A model generated the notes under the pieces. The model was given only the letters and a program-made list of their open reading frames with translations, did not search any database and was not told where the DNA came from. The translations under genes and the position numbers were made by a program. DNA of 64,000 nt from positions 496,001 to 560,000 of the forward strand of contig CBDFLD010000020.1 of NCBI GenBank assembly GCA_965249005.1, given 5' to 3'. Positions 8,722-18,084 of this stretch are shown here, in pieces (the first letter of the stretch is position 1; each line of letters opens with the position of its first letter). The stretch is from CBDFLD01 sp965249005. Lineage in GTDB: Bacteria; Acidobacteriota; UBA6911.

Positions 8722-9936
8722 CTATTTGGTAAACAGGTTGGCGGGGTAGGACTTGACCGATGAGCCTACGGTGTCGAGATCGACTCCGGCCATTTCGCCG
8801 CAGCGGCGGAGCGTTGCAATCTGATCTTCGGAATAGGGAATCCCATTGCTGAGCGAGTACTCCCGGGCCAGCTGACTTCGCTCCCCGGGCATTCGGGAGG
8901 CTGGTCCCATGTAATCGGACCAATCCCCGACGAGCGAGTTCATCCGCTCGAGAGCTTCTGTTTTGGTGTAGAGAAAGTCGGTCGCCTGGGCCTCGAAGGC
9001 GTGAGACACCCGCGCCTCTTGGGAGATCGAACCGTGCTGCATCACCCTTATCGGACCACCACCGAAGCTATGATCGGCCTCGACGCGCTGGATCATGATC
9101 TGGCCCTTGTAGCCGCGAAGGCCACCGTGGGGAAAGACAGAGCCCAGGACCTTTAGTTCTCCTCCCTCGAGGCGGACCACGTCCCCCGGATCGAAGGTAG
9201 GCCGATACTCAGCATCCGCAACGTAGTTGGGGATCTTCAAGGCCTTCGGCTTTCCCGTCACGAGCCCCTCCTTGAAGGCTTTATAAAAAAGTGAGATGGC
9301 AAGCTCCGTGTTTGCCATGTCGATGGTCAGCAGCCCGTTCTCATATGGGATGGAGTACGCGTCGGGATTGGAGCCCAATCGCTGTTACTTTCCGATAGCT
9401 GCACCCTTCGTGTAATCCACACCTTCCGGATCGTCTCCAAGGAATCTCACCGAGGCGTGAGCGGTGCAGGTCACGTGTCCGATCAGATCCTTGTCCTTTG
9501 CGATCTCGTCCGACCAGATTCCCGCTGCGCCGAAGTGATTGGTGTTGTAAACGTAAACCTTGGCCATCCCGTGAGCCCTGGCGAGCTGTCTGACCCATTC
9601 GACCGCCAGTCGCGAGGTGTAGTGGCCCGGAGCGGCATCGCCGTCCATCACTCCAATCGTGGAGTACTTCTGATCCAGCTTCTGGGGCTGTCCGTTGACG
9701 TCGACCGTGGCTGTCGCACCCTTGAACGAGAGCGACTCTTCCAGGCCGGTCCCACCCGCGGCGCCATGAGTGTAAATCCCACGCGCGTCGCCCTCGACGA
9801 GTGTGAACGCTGTCTCCGTGGCCACCTGCGCCGGATATGCCTTTTTCGACAGACAGGAGATGCAAAACTCCATGAGCCCCTGAAAGTCACGATGATCCCG
9901 GGAGCCGCTCAACTCCATCAGGTTACTTCCTTCCAT
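8722..9936 (-). pseudogene. Ldh_2 family (malate/L-lactate/ureidoglycolate-type) dehydrogenase interrupted by an ochre codon
   Basis: Two same-frame halves form one NAD(P)-dependent Ldh_2 family dehydrogenase. The N-terminal half (from ATG 9936, with GGGAGA as a good ribosome-binding site) holds GDARGIYTHGAAGGTG, the family's 'RGI.SHG' motif, and YNTNHFGAAG. The C-terminal half opens QRLGSNPDAYSIPYENGLL, the family's 'LGTNP..YAIP' motif. A single TAA at 9387-9385 separates GAAIGK from QRLGSNP. Relatives often have G-K-E-x-x-L-G here, so GAA to TAA is the simplest lesion. TAA does not encode selenocysteine. Without correction the protein would be truncated near its middle and inactive. Confidence 0.85.
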
Positions 9937-10046
9937 CTGTTCGTCTCCCAGGCTTCGATCATCACAAGAAAAAATGGTAGGCGCCAGGTCCTCGGACCAA
10001 GCAATCGATTTCGCCACTGCGGCGGAATTACCGCCGACAGCGGCCT

Positions 10047-10706
10047 TCAGACCGTACCATATTTCTCGAACACTTCCTTCAAGGTGCTTCCGCTGCGCAG
10101 CGCCTGACGCACAGCATCTTCGCCCTGGGACCGTTGAGCCACTTGTTCGATTACCCGCTGCAGGTGGTCCTCGGGAATGACGATGACACCGTCCGCGTCT
10201 CCCAGGATGAAGTCCCCGGGGGCGACGGCCACACCTGCGCATTGCACCGGCGTATCGATAGCTGCGAAGCGACCGCGTCCCATCAGATCCAAAGGAGCTA
10301 TGCCACCGCAAAAGACGGGGAAGCGGGCTTCCTTGATGAGACGAACATCTCGAACGTAGCCATTGGTGACGCATCCAGCGGCGGCTCGCCCGATGGCGGC
10401 ATTGGTTACCAACTCTCCCCAGGGACAGAGTCGATCAGACTCCTCGCAGGCCAGAACGGCCACGTCATCGGGGCTCAGGCTGTCAACCAGCTGGATGCCC
10501 AATCGATAGGGGTTCCCCTTCTCATCGTCCGAGACGCCTTCCTCGACGCGGGCCGTGCGCGCGCGGCCAAACAGGGGGAGCGAATCGTCGAGCGGCCGAA
10601 TACCGGCGGCCATGGCCTGTCGGCTGCGACCCATCGAGTCGAGGATGTCCGATACGATGGTGGTCGACAGCGAATCGCGCGCCAAAGAGATCAAGTTCGT
10701 TTCCAC
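10047..10706 (-). CDS. RraA family protein (aldolase/demethylmenaquinone methyltransferase-like fold)
   Basis: The 219-residue protein carries the RraA-like signature GELVTNAAIGRAAAGCVTNG followed by YVRDVR, where Arg-Asp forms the metal and substrate site. It also has the VAVAPGDFILGDADGVIVIP tail typical of the family, and begins with the STTIVSDILDSMGR helix. Members include HMG/CHA aldolases, oxaloacetate decarboxylases and the E. coli RNase E regulator. The extended length and neighbouring dehydrogenase point to a catabolic lyase rather than RNase regulation. It lies 110 bases upstream of the Ldh_2 gene, probably in the same transcription unit. Confidence 0.88.
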   Translation of the reverse strand: METNLISLARDSLSTTIVSDILDSMGRSRQAMAAGIRPLDDSLPLFGRARTARVEEGVSDDEKGNPYRLGIQLVDSLSPDDVAVLACEESDRLCPWGELVTNAAIGRAAAGCVTNGYVRDVRLIKEARFPVFCGGIAPLDLMGRGRFAAIDTPVQCAGVAVAPGDFILGDADGVIVIPEDHLQRVIEQVAQRSQGEDAVRQALRSGSTLKEVFEKYGTV

Positions 10707-10748
10707 AATCGTCTGACTCCTCCTTACCTCCGGCGCATCATGCCACCA

Positions 10749-11678
10749 TCACATGCGGGGGCGTGTGCTGGCATATTGGCCGGCGCCGAACGTCAACTGG
10801 CGACTCTCGAGAGTGTCGAGATGCAATCGCCAAATCTCCCACTGGCCGGTACGATCGGACTCGAACACGATCCATTTACCGTCGCGGGAAAACCATGGAT
10901 GGCCGTCGTTCCCTGCTGCCCGGGTTAGGTTGCGAGGCTCCGAGCCGTCGATTTTTGCCAGGTAGATCTCATCGTCGGACCCCGCCAGGTCGGTTTGCCA
11001 TGCGATCCACTGCGCGTCCGGTGAAACGGCCGGTCGCCGGTGCAGGTGATCATCATCGGTGAGAAACAGGGCTCTGGAACCAGGACCGTGACCGGTCAGG
11101 CGCACCAGAGATACCTTCCGGGGCGACTGCTTGAGGTTTTTCTCATGCATGAAGATGATGCCACCAGCAACCGCGACGCCGTTGGAAGCCACCATGTTGA
11201 CTTCGTAGCTCCCGGGTCCCCATCCGACCCATTGGGAGCGAAAGTCGGCCTTGTCCCGGTGATAGGCCACCTTGTCTGCGATCGGCGATACCGTCGCATG
11301 GTGCAGGGCAAAGCCGGGAACTTGAGCAAAGACCTCGTGCTCTCCACTGAGGATGTCGAGTTTGATCAGTTTTGCCTCTTCGGTCGGGTCCAGCTGATTG
11401 ACCGGGAATTGGGAATAAAGGACGTGCCTTTGATCCGAGAAGATGGAGGGGTGCTCATCATAGGTTTGGCCGAATGTCAGCTGGCGTAGACGGGACCCGT
11501 CTGCTTCCATGATCCACAACTTCCCGGCAAGCACCGGTGCGCCGGGCTCTGGGTCCAGATGGGATCGTTGAAACACGATCGGATTGATCAGTTTCCGCTC
11601 GTCGGCTTGCCCAGCGGTGGCGATGATGAGTTGTAGGGCCGACAGCAGGCCGACGCTCAGTATTGCCCGGGTGTTCAT
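10749..11678 (-). CDS. Secreted TolB-like beta-propeller (PD40/WD40-like) protein
   Basis: After a signal peptide (MNTRAILSVGLLSALQLIIA) the protein shows PD40-type blades: GSRLRQLTFGQTYDEHPSIF, RPAVSPDAQWIAWQTD, EIYLAKIDGSEPRNLTRAAG and HPWFSRDGKWIVFESDR. At 309 residues it is about one propeller domain, without the TolB N-terminal alpha/beta domain and without a peptidase. It probably binds ligand or peptidoglycan-associated partners, but no function is established. The signal-peptide coding segment exists a second time in inverted orientation just upstream. Confidence 0.85.
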   Translation of the reverse strand: MNTRAILSVGLLSALQLIIATAGQADERKLINPIVFQRSHLDPEPGAPVLAGKLWIMEADGSRLRQLTFGQTYDEHPSIFSDQRHVLYSQFPVNQLDPTEEAKLIKLDILSGEHEVFAQVPGFALHHATVSPIADKVAYHRDKADFRSQWVGWGPGSYEVNMVASNGVAVAGGIIFMHEKNLKQSPRKVSLVRLTGHGPGSRALFLTDDDHLHRRPAVSPDAQWIAWQTDLAGSDDEIYLAKIDGSEPRNLTRAAGNDGHPWFSRDGKWIVFESDRTGQWEIWRLHLDTLESRQLTFGAGQYASTRPRM

Positions 11679-11878
11679 GATCGCCCCTTCAAGCGGCCTG
11701 ATTCGAGGGAGCCCGTCTCCGACGTCCGATCCGCATGATTTGGGAAGGTGAATTATTCATCCAGATCGGCCCGGATGCAACTCTATCCACCGGGTTCTTT
11801 CCCGTCGAACCCTCGATTGAGGGTCGGCCTGCTGTCGGCGCTACAACTCATCATCGCCACCGCTGGGCAAGCCGACGA
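11599..11878. repeat. 56-bp inverted repeat duplicating the signal-peptide segment
   Basis: Bases 11599-11654, coding for VGLLSALQLIIATAGQAD on the minus strand, recur at 11823-11878 in the opposite orientation with one mismatch. About 170 bases separate the arms. The right-hand copy is itself readable on the plus strand from an ATG at 11775 (MQLYPPGSFPSNPRLRVG, then the same hydrophobic segment) for 45 codons. A minus-strand transcript starting beyond 11878 would carry the two arms as a long hairpin over the start of the gene. Recombination between the arms would invert the gene's 5' end. Confidence 0.8.
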
Positions 11879-12085
11879 TTCGTCTCTCGAATATATCTCC
11901 GCCGCAGCAGGACACTGATCGCAGAGCGACAGGTGCGCTTCTTCGAATTCTGGTGGTGTAGGGCACACGCTCGGACTAGACTGGCGGGACCCACTTGGTC
12001 TATTCATGTATTGCCGCCGGATACATGAGTAGCTGAGGACCAGCGTCGATTCATCAATGAACCGAGGGAAATTCGTGGAGGCATC
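11679..12085. other. Intergenic region between divergent propeller and SDR genes
   Basis: About 400 bases without a confident gene. It contains the right arm of the inverted repeat (11823-11878), a short plus-strand reading frame starting at 11775 that uses it, and presumably the divergent promoters. Beyond 11880 I see no further structure. Confidence 0.6.
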
Positions 12086-12874
12086 ATGGGAGCTTTGTCG
12101 GGCAAGGTAGCGTGGGTGACGGGGGCGGGTAGCGGAATCGGACAGGCCGGGGCAATCGCGCTGGCAGAGGCCGGAGCTCGGGTAATTCTGAGCGGTCGCA
12201 CGCGCGAGACCCTGGTTGAAACCGAGGCGCAGATCCATCGCACGGGAAGTGGTGCGTCCGGTGCGTCCATGGAACAGTTGGATGTCTCCGACCTGGCTGC
12301 GGTCCAGGCAGCTGGGAAGCGGATTGAAGACGAGTATGAGCGGCTGGACATCCTCGTCAACAGTGCCGGTATCAACCTTCCCAACCGCCACTGGTCGGAC
12401 GTGTCACCGGAGGCCTGGGCAAAGCTGATCGATGTGAACCTCAACGGCGCGACGTATTGCATTGCGACGGTGCTTCCCATGATGCGTCGGCAGCAAGACG
12501 GTCTGGTCATCAACATTGCCTCCTGGGCGGGACGATATACCAGTCAGATGGCCGGAGTCGCCTATTGCGCCAGCAAACACGGAATGGTCTCGATGAACGC
12601 CTCGTTGAACATGGAGGAGTGCGTCAACGGAATTCGGGCTTGCACCATCTGCCCGGCCGAAGTGGCGACCCCAATCATGAGAAAGCGGCCGACCGCACCG
12701 AGCGAGGAGGATCTCGCCAAGATGCTTCAACCCGAGGACCTGGAAAAGCTGATTGCGTTCATCGCTCAGCTCCCTCCCCATGTGTGCCTCAACGAGGTTC
12801 TGATCAGCCCGACCTGGAATCGAGCCTATCTGGGCGGGGCGGACCTCGAACGCAAAAACCCCCAAAAGAATTGA
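12086..12874 (+). CDS. Short-chain dehydrogenase/reductase (classical SDR)
   Basis: The 262-residue protein has the classical SDR features: NAD(P)-binding TGAGSGIG (about residues 11-18), the LVNSAG motif, a catalytic Ser near VINIASWAGRY and the active-site YCASK. The start ATG is preceded by a GGAGG ribosome-binding site. A Ser-rich cofactor loop (SGRTRETLVE, with Arg after Gly) hints at NADP preference, which is inference. The C-terminal LPPHVCLNEVLISPTWNR matches the usual SDR terminal strand. The substrate cannot be predicted, and it appears to be transcribed alone. Confidence 0.92.
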   Translation: MGALSGKVAWVTGAGSGIGQAGAIALAEAGARVILSGRTRETLVETEAQIHRTGSGASGASMEQLDVSDLAAVQAAGKRIEDEYERLDILVNSAGINLPNRHWSDVSPEAWAKLIDVNLNGATYCIATVLPMMRRQQDGLVINIASWAGRYTSQMAGVAYCASKHGMVSMNASLNMEECVNGIRACTICPAEVATPIMRKRPTAPSEEDLAKMLQPEDLEKLIAFIAQLPPHVCLNEVLISPTWNRAYLGGADLERKNPQKN

Positions 12875-13022
12875 GGGTGAGCCGCACCCTCGTGGGCGGC
12901 AAGGCGAAGCCGGGCGTAAGAGTTTCATCTACAGCCCGCGTGGATGTAGCCGGAGACAGAATCAACGTTTGTCTATAAGATAGTTACTCCTTCTCCATTG
13001 ATCCGATGATCCGAGGGCCTAT

Positions 13023-14684
13023 ATGTCGGCGCCAGTCGTAAATTCTCGAGAATGGTGGGACTGGTACTTTAGCGAGAACTGGGATGCCAACGACGGCGGA
13101 GGGCAGACGCGACACTTCATGGAGCGCCTGGTCGCAAACTTGCCCGCCGCGGAGAGGGATTATCTGCGGCATGAAGCTCGGCGCATCCTCGATTGGGGCT
13201 GCGCCTTTGGCGAGGGTGTCTCAACGCTCGCCTCCGCCTTCCCTCGATGTCAGGTCGTGGGACTCGACTTTTCTCATAAAGCACTCAATGAAGCGAGACG
13301 GCGTTTTCCGCGGAGCGAGTTCGTTCACATGGAAAAGGGTGAGATTCCGGAGCAATTCGACGTGGTGGTCACCTCCAATTGCCTGGAACATTTCGAAAGC
13401 CCCCTCGAGGTGGCGGAGTCCATGCTCAGTGCGTGCGAGCAACTATTGGTCATTCTGGTGCCCTATGAGGAAGACCCCTTGAGCGAGTTCCATCTTTCGC
13501 GCTTCACCGAGGGATCTTTCCCGCGGCAGCTCCGAGACTTCCATCGTATTCACTGTGACACGATAGAAGTCGATCAAAAGTACTGGGCTGGAAAGCAACT
13601 GCTCGTACTGTACAGTTCCAGCTCCTACATGATGAGGCGTCTCGAAGACCGTGCCCATACCACGGAGCAGCAAAAGTGGGACAGTTACTACGCGACAGAG
13701 TCCCCTGCGGAAGAAGACGGCAACATCAAGGTGTTCAACCAGGAATTCGCCGAACGAATCGAGGAGTTGCTCCCGAACGGGGCCCGTATCCTGGAGGCGG
13801 GCTGTGGCGACGGATGGCAAAGTCTCGCCCTTGCTCGAACCGGAAAACACGATGTGACGCTGATGGATTTTTCTCAGGGAGCGCTCGACCATGCTCAACA
13901 ACGCTTCGAACGAGAAGGTCTCGCGGGCAGTTTTGTGCTCGGGGATGCTCAACAGAAGGGGGAACCCGAGTTTGATCTTGTTTTCAATGCAGGGGTACTC
14001 GAACACTATGATCCTGCGCAACAGGCCTCGTTTCTGCGCGGAATGGCGAGCCGGAGCCGCCAATACGTGATGGCGCTCGTGCCCAACCGTCTGTGCTACT
14101 GGTACTGGCTATGGCGCATTCGAGCCGTAGGCGAAGAGAACTGGCCCTTTGGGAAGGAAGTGCCCTTGGTGGATTTGACGGCCGCCTTCGAGTCTGCAGG
14201 CTTGAAATTTCTCGGACAGACCTTCATGGGAGACACGTGGTCGGAAACTTTCATCAACGGGATTTCAGGGATCGCGGAAGACCTGCGTCGGGAGCTTCGA
14301 TTGATCCATCGATCAGCCGTCATCCCGGATGCAGAAAAGAGTTATCTCGTGGCGATGCTGGGAAGCGTCCGTGACGATGCCGTCTCTGTTCCTTCGGCTT
14401 GGCGGGAGCCGCCCTTCAAGGAGCAGTTCCGAGAAGCAGAGCTCTACTCCGCCATGGGCGAAGCATTGGGGCAGATTATCAAGAAGGAAAAGCAGCTTGA
14501 AAGAAAGGAAAGGGAGCTTTCCTGGAAAGAACAAGAGCTACAGAACGCGAACGCCGTGCTGAACAGCCCCTGGTTATCCCAGGTGCAAGTTTTGCGCCGG
14601 ATAGTACACTACCTGGCCCCGCCCGGGAGCCGCCGCGGAAGATTGGTCCGGGACGCGGCCGGCCTGATTCGAAAAAAGCAGTGA
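13023..14684 (+). CDS. Double SAM-dependent methyltransferase with C-terminal coiled coil
   Basis: Two class I methyltransferase domains lie in tandem in one 553-residue protein. Domain 1 (about residues 50-160) has ILDWGCAFGEG and VVGLDFS. Domain 2 (about 245-360) has ILEAGCGDGWQS and VTLMDFSQGALDHA. A Lys/Glu-rich coiled coil (KKEKQLERKERELSWKEQEL, about 480-505) follows, and then a basic tail (PPGSRRGRLVRDAAG). That tail resembles the ends of glycosyltransferases and methyltransferases acting in surface polysaccharide assembly. Domain 1 retains a plausible SAM loop, so both domains may be active. Substrates are unknown; modification of a glycan is a guess. Confidence 0.85.
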   Translation: MSAPVVNSREWWDWYFSENWDANDGGGQTRHFMERLVANLPAAERDYLRHEARRILDWGCAFGEGVSTLASAFPRCQVVGLDFSHKALNEARRRFPRSEFVHMEKGEIPEQFDVVVTSNCLEHFESPLEVAESMLSACEQLLVILVPYEEDPLSEFHLSRFTEGSFPRQLRDFHRIHCDTIEVDQKYWAGKQLLVLYSSSSYMMRRLEDRAHTTEQQKWDSYYATESPAEEDGNIKVFNQEFAERIEELLPNGARILEAGCGDGWQSLALARTGKHDVTLMDFSQGALDHAQQRFEREGLAGSFVLGDAQQKGEPEFDLVFNAGVLEHYDPAQQASFLRGMASRSRQYVMALVPNRLCYWYWLWRIRAVGEENWPFGKEVPLVDLTAAFESAGLKFLGQTFMGDTWSETFINGISGIAEDLRRELRLIHRSAVIPDAEKSYLVAMLGSVRDDAVSVPSAWREPPFKEQFREAELYSAMGEALGQIIKKEKQLERKERELSWKEQELQNANAVLNSPWLSQVQVLRRIVHYLAPPGSRRGRLVRDAAGLIRKKQ

Positions 14685-14735
14685 GGCCGAAGCGTAACCT
14701 CAGATTCGGCCCGGCACGGTCGGCCTACGGGCAAA

Positions 14736-16217
14736 CTAAACTTCGCTACGTCGAAAGCGCTCCAGCAGGTGATCGCAGGCCCGCACCGTAATGGCCATCA
14801 TCGTCAGGGTTGGGTTTTGACAGGCCGAGCTCACAAAGCAGGCGCCGTCGACAACCAGCAGATTCTTGACATCGTGAACCTCGTTGAAAGCGGTAAGCAC
14901 CGACTTTTTCGGATCATTGCCCATGCGGGCGGTGCCGATTTCATGAACCGCCATTCCCGGTGTCGCCGCCGCGGAGTTGACGTTGATTCCCTTGGCTCCC
15001 ACTTCCTCGAGCATCTCGGCGGCTGTGACGGCGGCATCCTCCATCAAGGCCTTTTCGTTTGAACCATGACTCATGTGAATCCGGAGTGCCGGGATGCCCC
15101 AGGCGTCTCTGAGATCGGGGTCGATCTCACAGTAGTTGTCCATCCTCGGCAACGATTCGCCAAAGCCGGTAAGCGCGATCGTGTACTCTCCCGCCTTCAC
15201 GGCTTCCTTGTATGAAGCCCCAAAACCTTCCGAACCAAAGGCGAAGTTCGGACCGGTGCTGCCCTGGAACCCGTAGCCTCGAATGAAGTGGGGGTGGCGC
15301 GAGTCCTTGTCCAGGTTGCGGAATCGAATGACGTAGATTCCATTGGGCCTTTGTGGATCGCTGGCCGTCTGCTTGGAGCTGAATCCCTCGAGTCGACCAG
15401 CAGCGGATCGCCCGATGGCGTGGTCCATGAGATACCGGCCGAGCCGACCGCTCGAGTTTCCTACCCCGGTGGGATGCTCCCGCGTCTTCGAATTGAACAG
15501 AATTCGAGTTGATTCCAGAGCCTGAGCCGCGAGCACGACCACGCGGGCTGAAATCTCGAAACTCTTTCTGGAATGGCGGTCCACATAGGTGACGCCGCGA
15601 GCCCGATTGGTTTTCGAGTCCAGTTCCACATGACTGACGATCGCGTTCGTGATCAGGGTGCAGTTTCCCGTCTTGAGCGCGTCGGCGACGGTGGTGAACG
15701 GACTGCTGAAGTACGAGTGCGTCACACACCCTCGATGGCAGGGACCGCAGTAGTGACAGGCGGCGCGCCCATTGTGAGGCTGAGTGAGAACAGCCACCCG
15801 CCCTATCGTCACCTGCCGTCCGAATCGACTTGCGGCCCGGTCGCGCAATAATTTTTCGCCGCAGGTCATCGCCATGGGGGGGAGGAATTGACTATCCGGT
15901 AAAGCCGGATTACCTTCGGCGCTCCCGCTGATGCCCACGTATCGTTCGACCTGATCGTAATACGGTGCCAGGTCCGCATGTGAAATGGGCCAGTCTTCCC
16001 CATAGCCGTCGTGACTGGCGGCCTTGAAGTCCAGGTCGCCCATGCGGTAGCTCTGCCGCCCCCAGACCAGCGTGCGTCCGCCGACCACGCGCAGGCGCTG
16101 CCAGGAGAAGGGTTTGTCTTGCGGGGTACTGTATGGGTTTTTGAGATCGTTGACGAACCAATCGTAATTGTATTCCTGGCAGGCGTAGCATGCCTTCTGG
16201 ATAGGTCGAGTCTTGAC
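14736..16217 (-). pseudogene. GMC oxidoreductase, 3' part (interrupted by IS element)
   Basis: This is the downstream, larger part of a FAD-dependent GMC oxidoreductase: CYACQEYNYDWFVNDLKNPY, GGRTLVWGRQSYR, DWPISHADLAPYYDQVERY and the C-terminal TLTMMAITVRACDHLLERF. The matching 5' part lies at 17878-18084, and the IS1380-type element separates them. Removing the element and one copy of the 6-bp duplication restores an in-frame reading ...SPEIVK-TRPIQKACYAC. The family oxidises sugars, alcohols or polyols in the periplasm together with a gluconate-2-dehydrogenase subunit-3-like partner. That partner is encoded immediately upstream at 18081-18695. Confidence 0.92.
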
Positions 16218-17877
16218 CCGGATTTCCAATTTGAATGAAATATATCAACCTTTCAGCCGCCTTCGGCATCCCTATTTATAAGCGTCGGAGAATGATAAGG
16301 ACACATTGGAGGGCAACACCCGATGGGTGAAAAAGAACGAAAGGGGTTTCAACTCAGCTTTAACGGATTACTCAAAGTTGATTTTCAGGGATCGCGAGTC
16401 ACCTCCGAGGGTGGCCTGATTCTGGTCCGCGAGTTGGACGAACGGCTGGGGATGGGACGACTCATAGACGAGCATCTCAACGACACGCGGCAAGGCTTGA
16501 ACAAACAGTTCCCGCTCGTCGATCTGCTGCGGCAATCGGTCTATAGTCGCCTGGCAGGCTACGAAGACCTTAACGATGCCGCGCGGGTCTCAGTTGATCC
16601 GACCTTTCGCTTGATCGGCTCGAAGAAAAACTGGGATCGCGGTGCGGCGCTGACCTCGACGTTACACTGGTTCGAGACGGAGCTGCTGACGCGAGAAGAG
16701 AATCTGATCGGGCTGATGGCTCTGAACCGAGAGACACTCGCACAGGCCGAGGCTCTGGACAAGTCTGATCGCGTAGTGTTGGATATGGACTCAAGCGAGA
16801 GTCCGGTGCATGGTCAGCAGGAAGGCAGCGCCTACAATGGCCACTTCGAGTCCGTGTGTTACCATCCGCTGTTTCTGTTCAATAGTCACGGGGACTGTCT
16901 GGCGGCCAAGCTGCGGCCGGGTAACGTGCATAGCGCCGAGGACTGGGACGAGCTTCTGTTGCCGGAGATCGATTTTCAACAGGAGCAAGGCAAAGAGATC
17001 GTCTTTCGAGCAGACGCCGCCTTCGCCAAGCCAGAGGTTTACGAGACCCTGGAAGAGCGCGGCGTTCAGTATGCCATACGCATCCCGTCCAACAAGAGCC
17101 TGGAGTGGGAGATTGCCGACATCCTGTTTCGTCCTCCAGGTCGGCCCAGCCGCAAGCCACTGGTGCGCTACAAGAGCTTCCGCTATCAGGCCGAAAGCTG
17201 GTCGAGGCCGCGACGGATCGTCGCCAAGGTCGAGCATCACCAGGGCGAGTTGTTCCCGCGGGTCGGGTTCATTGTCACGAACATGAGCTTGCCGAGCCGC
17301 TCGGTGGTGAGGTTCTACAACAAGCGCGGCACGGCGGAGCAATGGATCAAAGAAGGCAAGCAGGCGACGCATTGGACGCGGCTGTCCTGCCATCGCTTCC
17401 GTGCGAATGAAGTGCGCCTGCAGTTGAGCGTGCTCGCCTACAACCTAGGCAACCTATGGCGGCGACTCGGGCTACCACCCCGGATCAAGAGCTGGTCGCT
17501 CACGAGCTTGCAGCACCGGTTGATGAAGACTGGCGGAAGGCTGGTCAAGCACGCGCGGTACTACTGGTTGCTCTTGGCCGAGGGGCATCTGGACCGTCGG
17601 TTGTTTGGTGAAATGCTCAGGCGGATCTGGGCCTTGCCGCTGCCAAGCGGTTAGCCGCCCGGCTTGCAAGTCCGGAATTGGAATGCCATGGAAGGAGTGT
17701 GGCGATGTGTCTGGAAAATCGCCCACGCAGGAGTGAGAAGGTCTACTACCACGGCGACAACGGGTCATTGGGATGCGTTGACTGGATCCATGGTTGGTCT
17801 GAGGCCGGGATTTTCTTGCTCCCATGGTGGCTCGAGACTATTATGTTGGGAACCGAGATCCAAATTGGAAATTCCGG
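16218..17877 (+). mobile_element. IS1380-type insertion sequence (1,660 bp) with TIRs and target-site duplication
   Basis: The element carries one transposase gene (16323-17654). Its ends are near-perfect inverted repeats: the left end begins CCGGATTTCCAATTTG, and the complement of the right end begins CCGGAATTTCCAATTTG, so they differ by one A. Identical CTTGAC hexamers flank the element at 16212-16217 and 17878-17883. Deleting the element plus one hexamer rejoins the GMC oxidoreductase in frame, which fixes the boundaries. Intact ends, an intact transposase and a sharp duplication suggest recent insertion. Confidence 0.93.
16323..17654 (+). CDS. IS1380 family transposase
   Basis: The 443-residue DDE transposase of the IS1380 group has the N-terminal region GLILVRELDERLGMGRLI. 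The first catalytic Asp lies in DMDSSESPVHGQQEGSAYNG, the second acidic motif in FRADAAFAKPEVY, and the C-terminal Glu region in KRGTAEQWIKEGKQATHW. The full-length frame is uninterrupted, so the element may still be active. A GGAGG ribosome-binding site lies about 10 bases before the ATG. Confidence 0.92.
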   Translation: MGEKERKGFQLSFNGLLKVDFQGSRVTSEGGLILVRELDERLGMGRLIDEHLNDTRQGLNKQFPLVDLLRQSVYSRLAGYEDLNDAARVSVDPTFRLIGSKKNWDRGAALTSTLHWFETELLTREENLIGLMALNRETLAQAEALDKSDRVVLDMDSSESPVHGQQEGSAYNGHFESVCYHPLFLFNSHGDCLAAKLRPGNVHSAEDWDELLLPEIDFQQEQGKEIVFRADAAFAKPEVYETLEERGVQYAIRIPSNKSLEWEIADILFRPPGRPSRKPLVRYKSFRYQAESWSRPRRIVAKVEHHQGELFPRVGFIVTNMSLPSRSVVRFYNKRGTAEQWIKEGKQATHWTRLSCHRFRANEVRLQLSVLAYNLGNLWRRLGLPPRIKSWSLTSLQHRLMKTGGRLVKHARYYWLLLAEGHLDRRLFGEMLRRIWALPLPSG

Positions 17878-18084
17878 CTTGACGATCTCCGGGGAAAGGT
17901 TCCGGTAGTCGAGCCGATAGGCGGGCAAATGCTCGGCAAACTCGTCCGGCGAGACCTTGCGGCCAGCCTCGAGCAGCGCCACCTTCAGGCCGGCCTCACT
18001 GAGTTTCTTGGCCGCCCAGCCCCCCGTGGCTCCGGAACCGACGACAATGGCATCATATCGAACCGATCGAGGATCTTGCATCAA
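17878..18084 (-). pseudogene. GMC oxidoreductase, 5' part (interrupted by IS element)
   Basis: This is the N-terminal 68 codons of the disrupted oxidoreductase: a Rossmann FAD-binding start YDAIVVGSGATGGWAAKKL followed by VALLEAGRKVSPDEFAEHLP and RLDYRNLSPEIVK. The ATG overlaps the TGA of the upstream subunit-3 gene (ATGA), so the two were translationally coupled. Downstream the frame runs into the IS and ends there. The remaining part lies at 14736-16217. Confidence 0.92.

Noticed and set aside
9385..9387. In-frame stop in Ldh_2 considered as recoding
   Set aside because: The codon is TAA, which is not used for selenocysteine or pyrrolysine, and no special structure follows.
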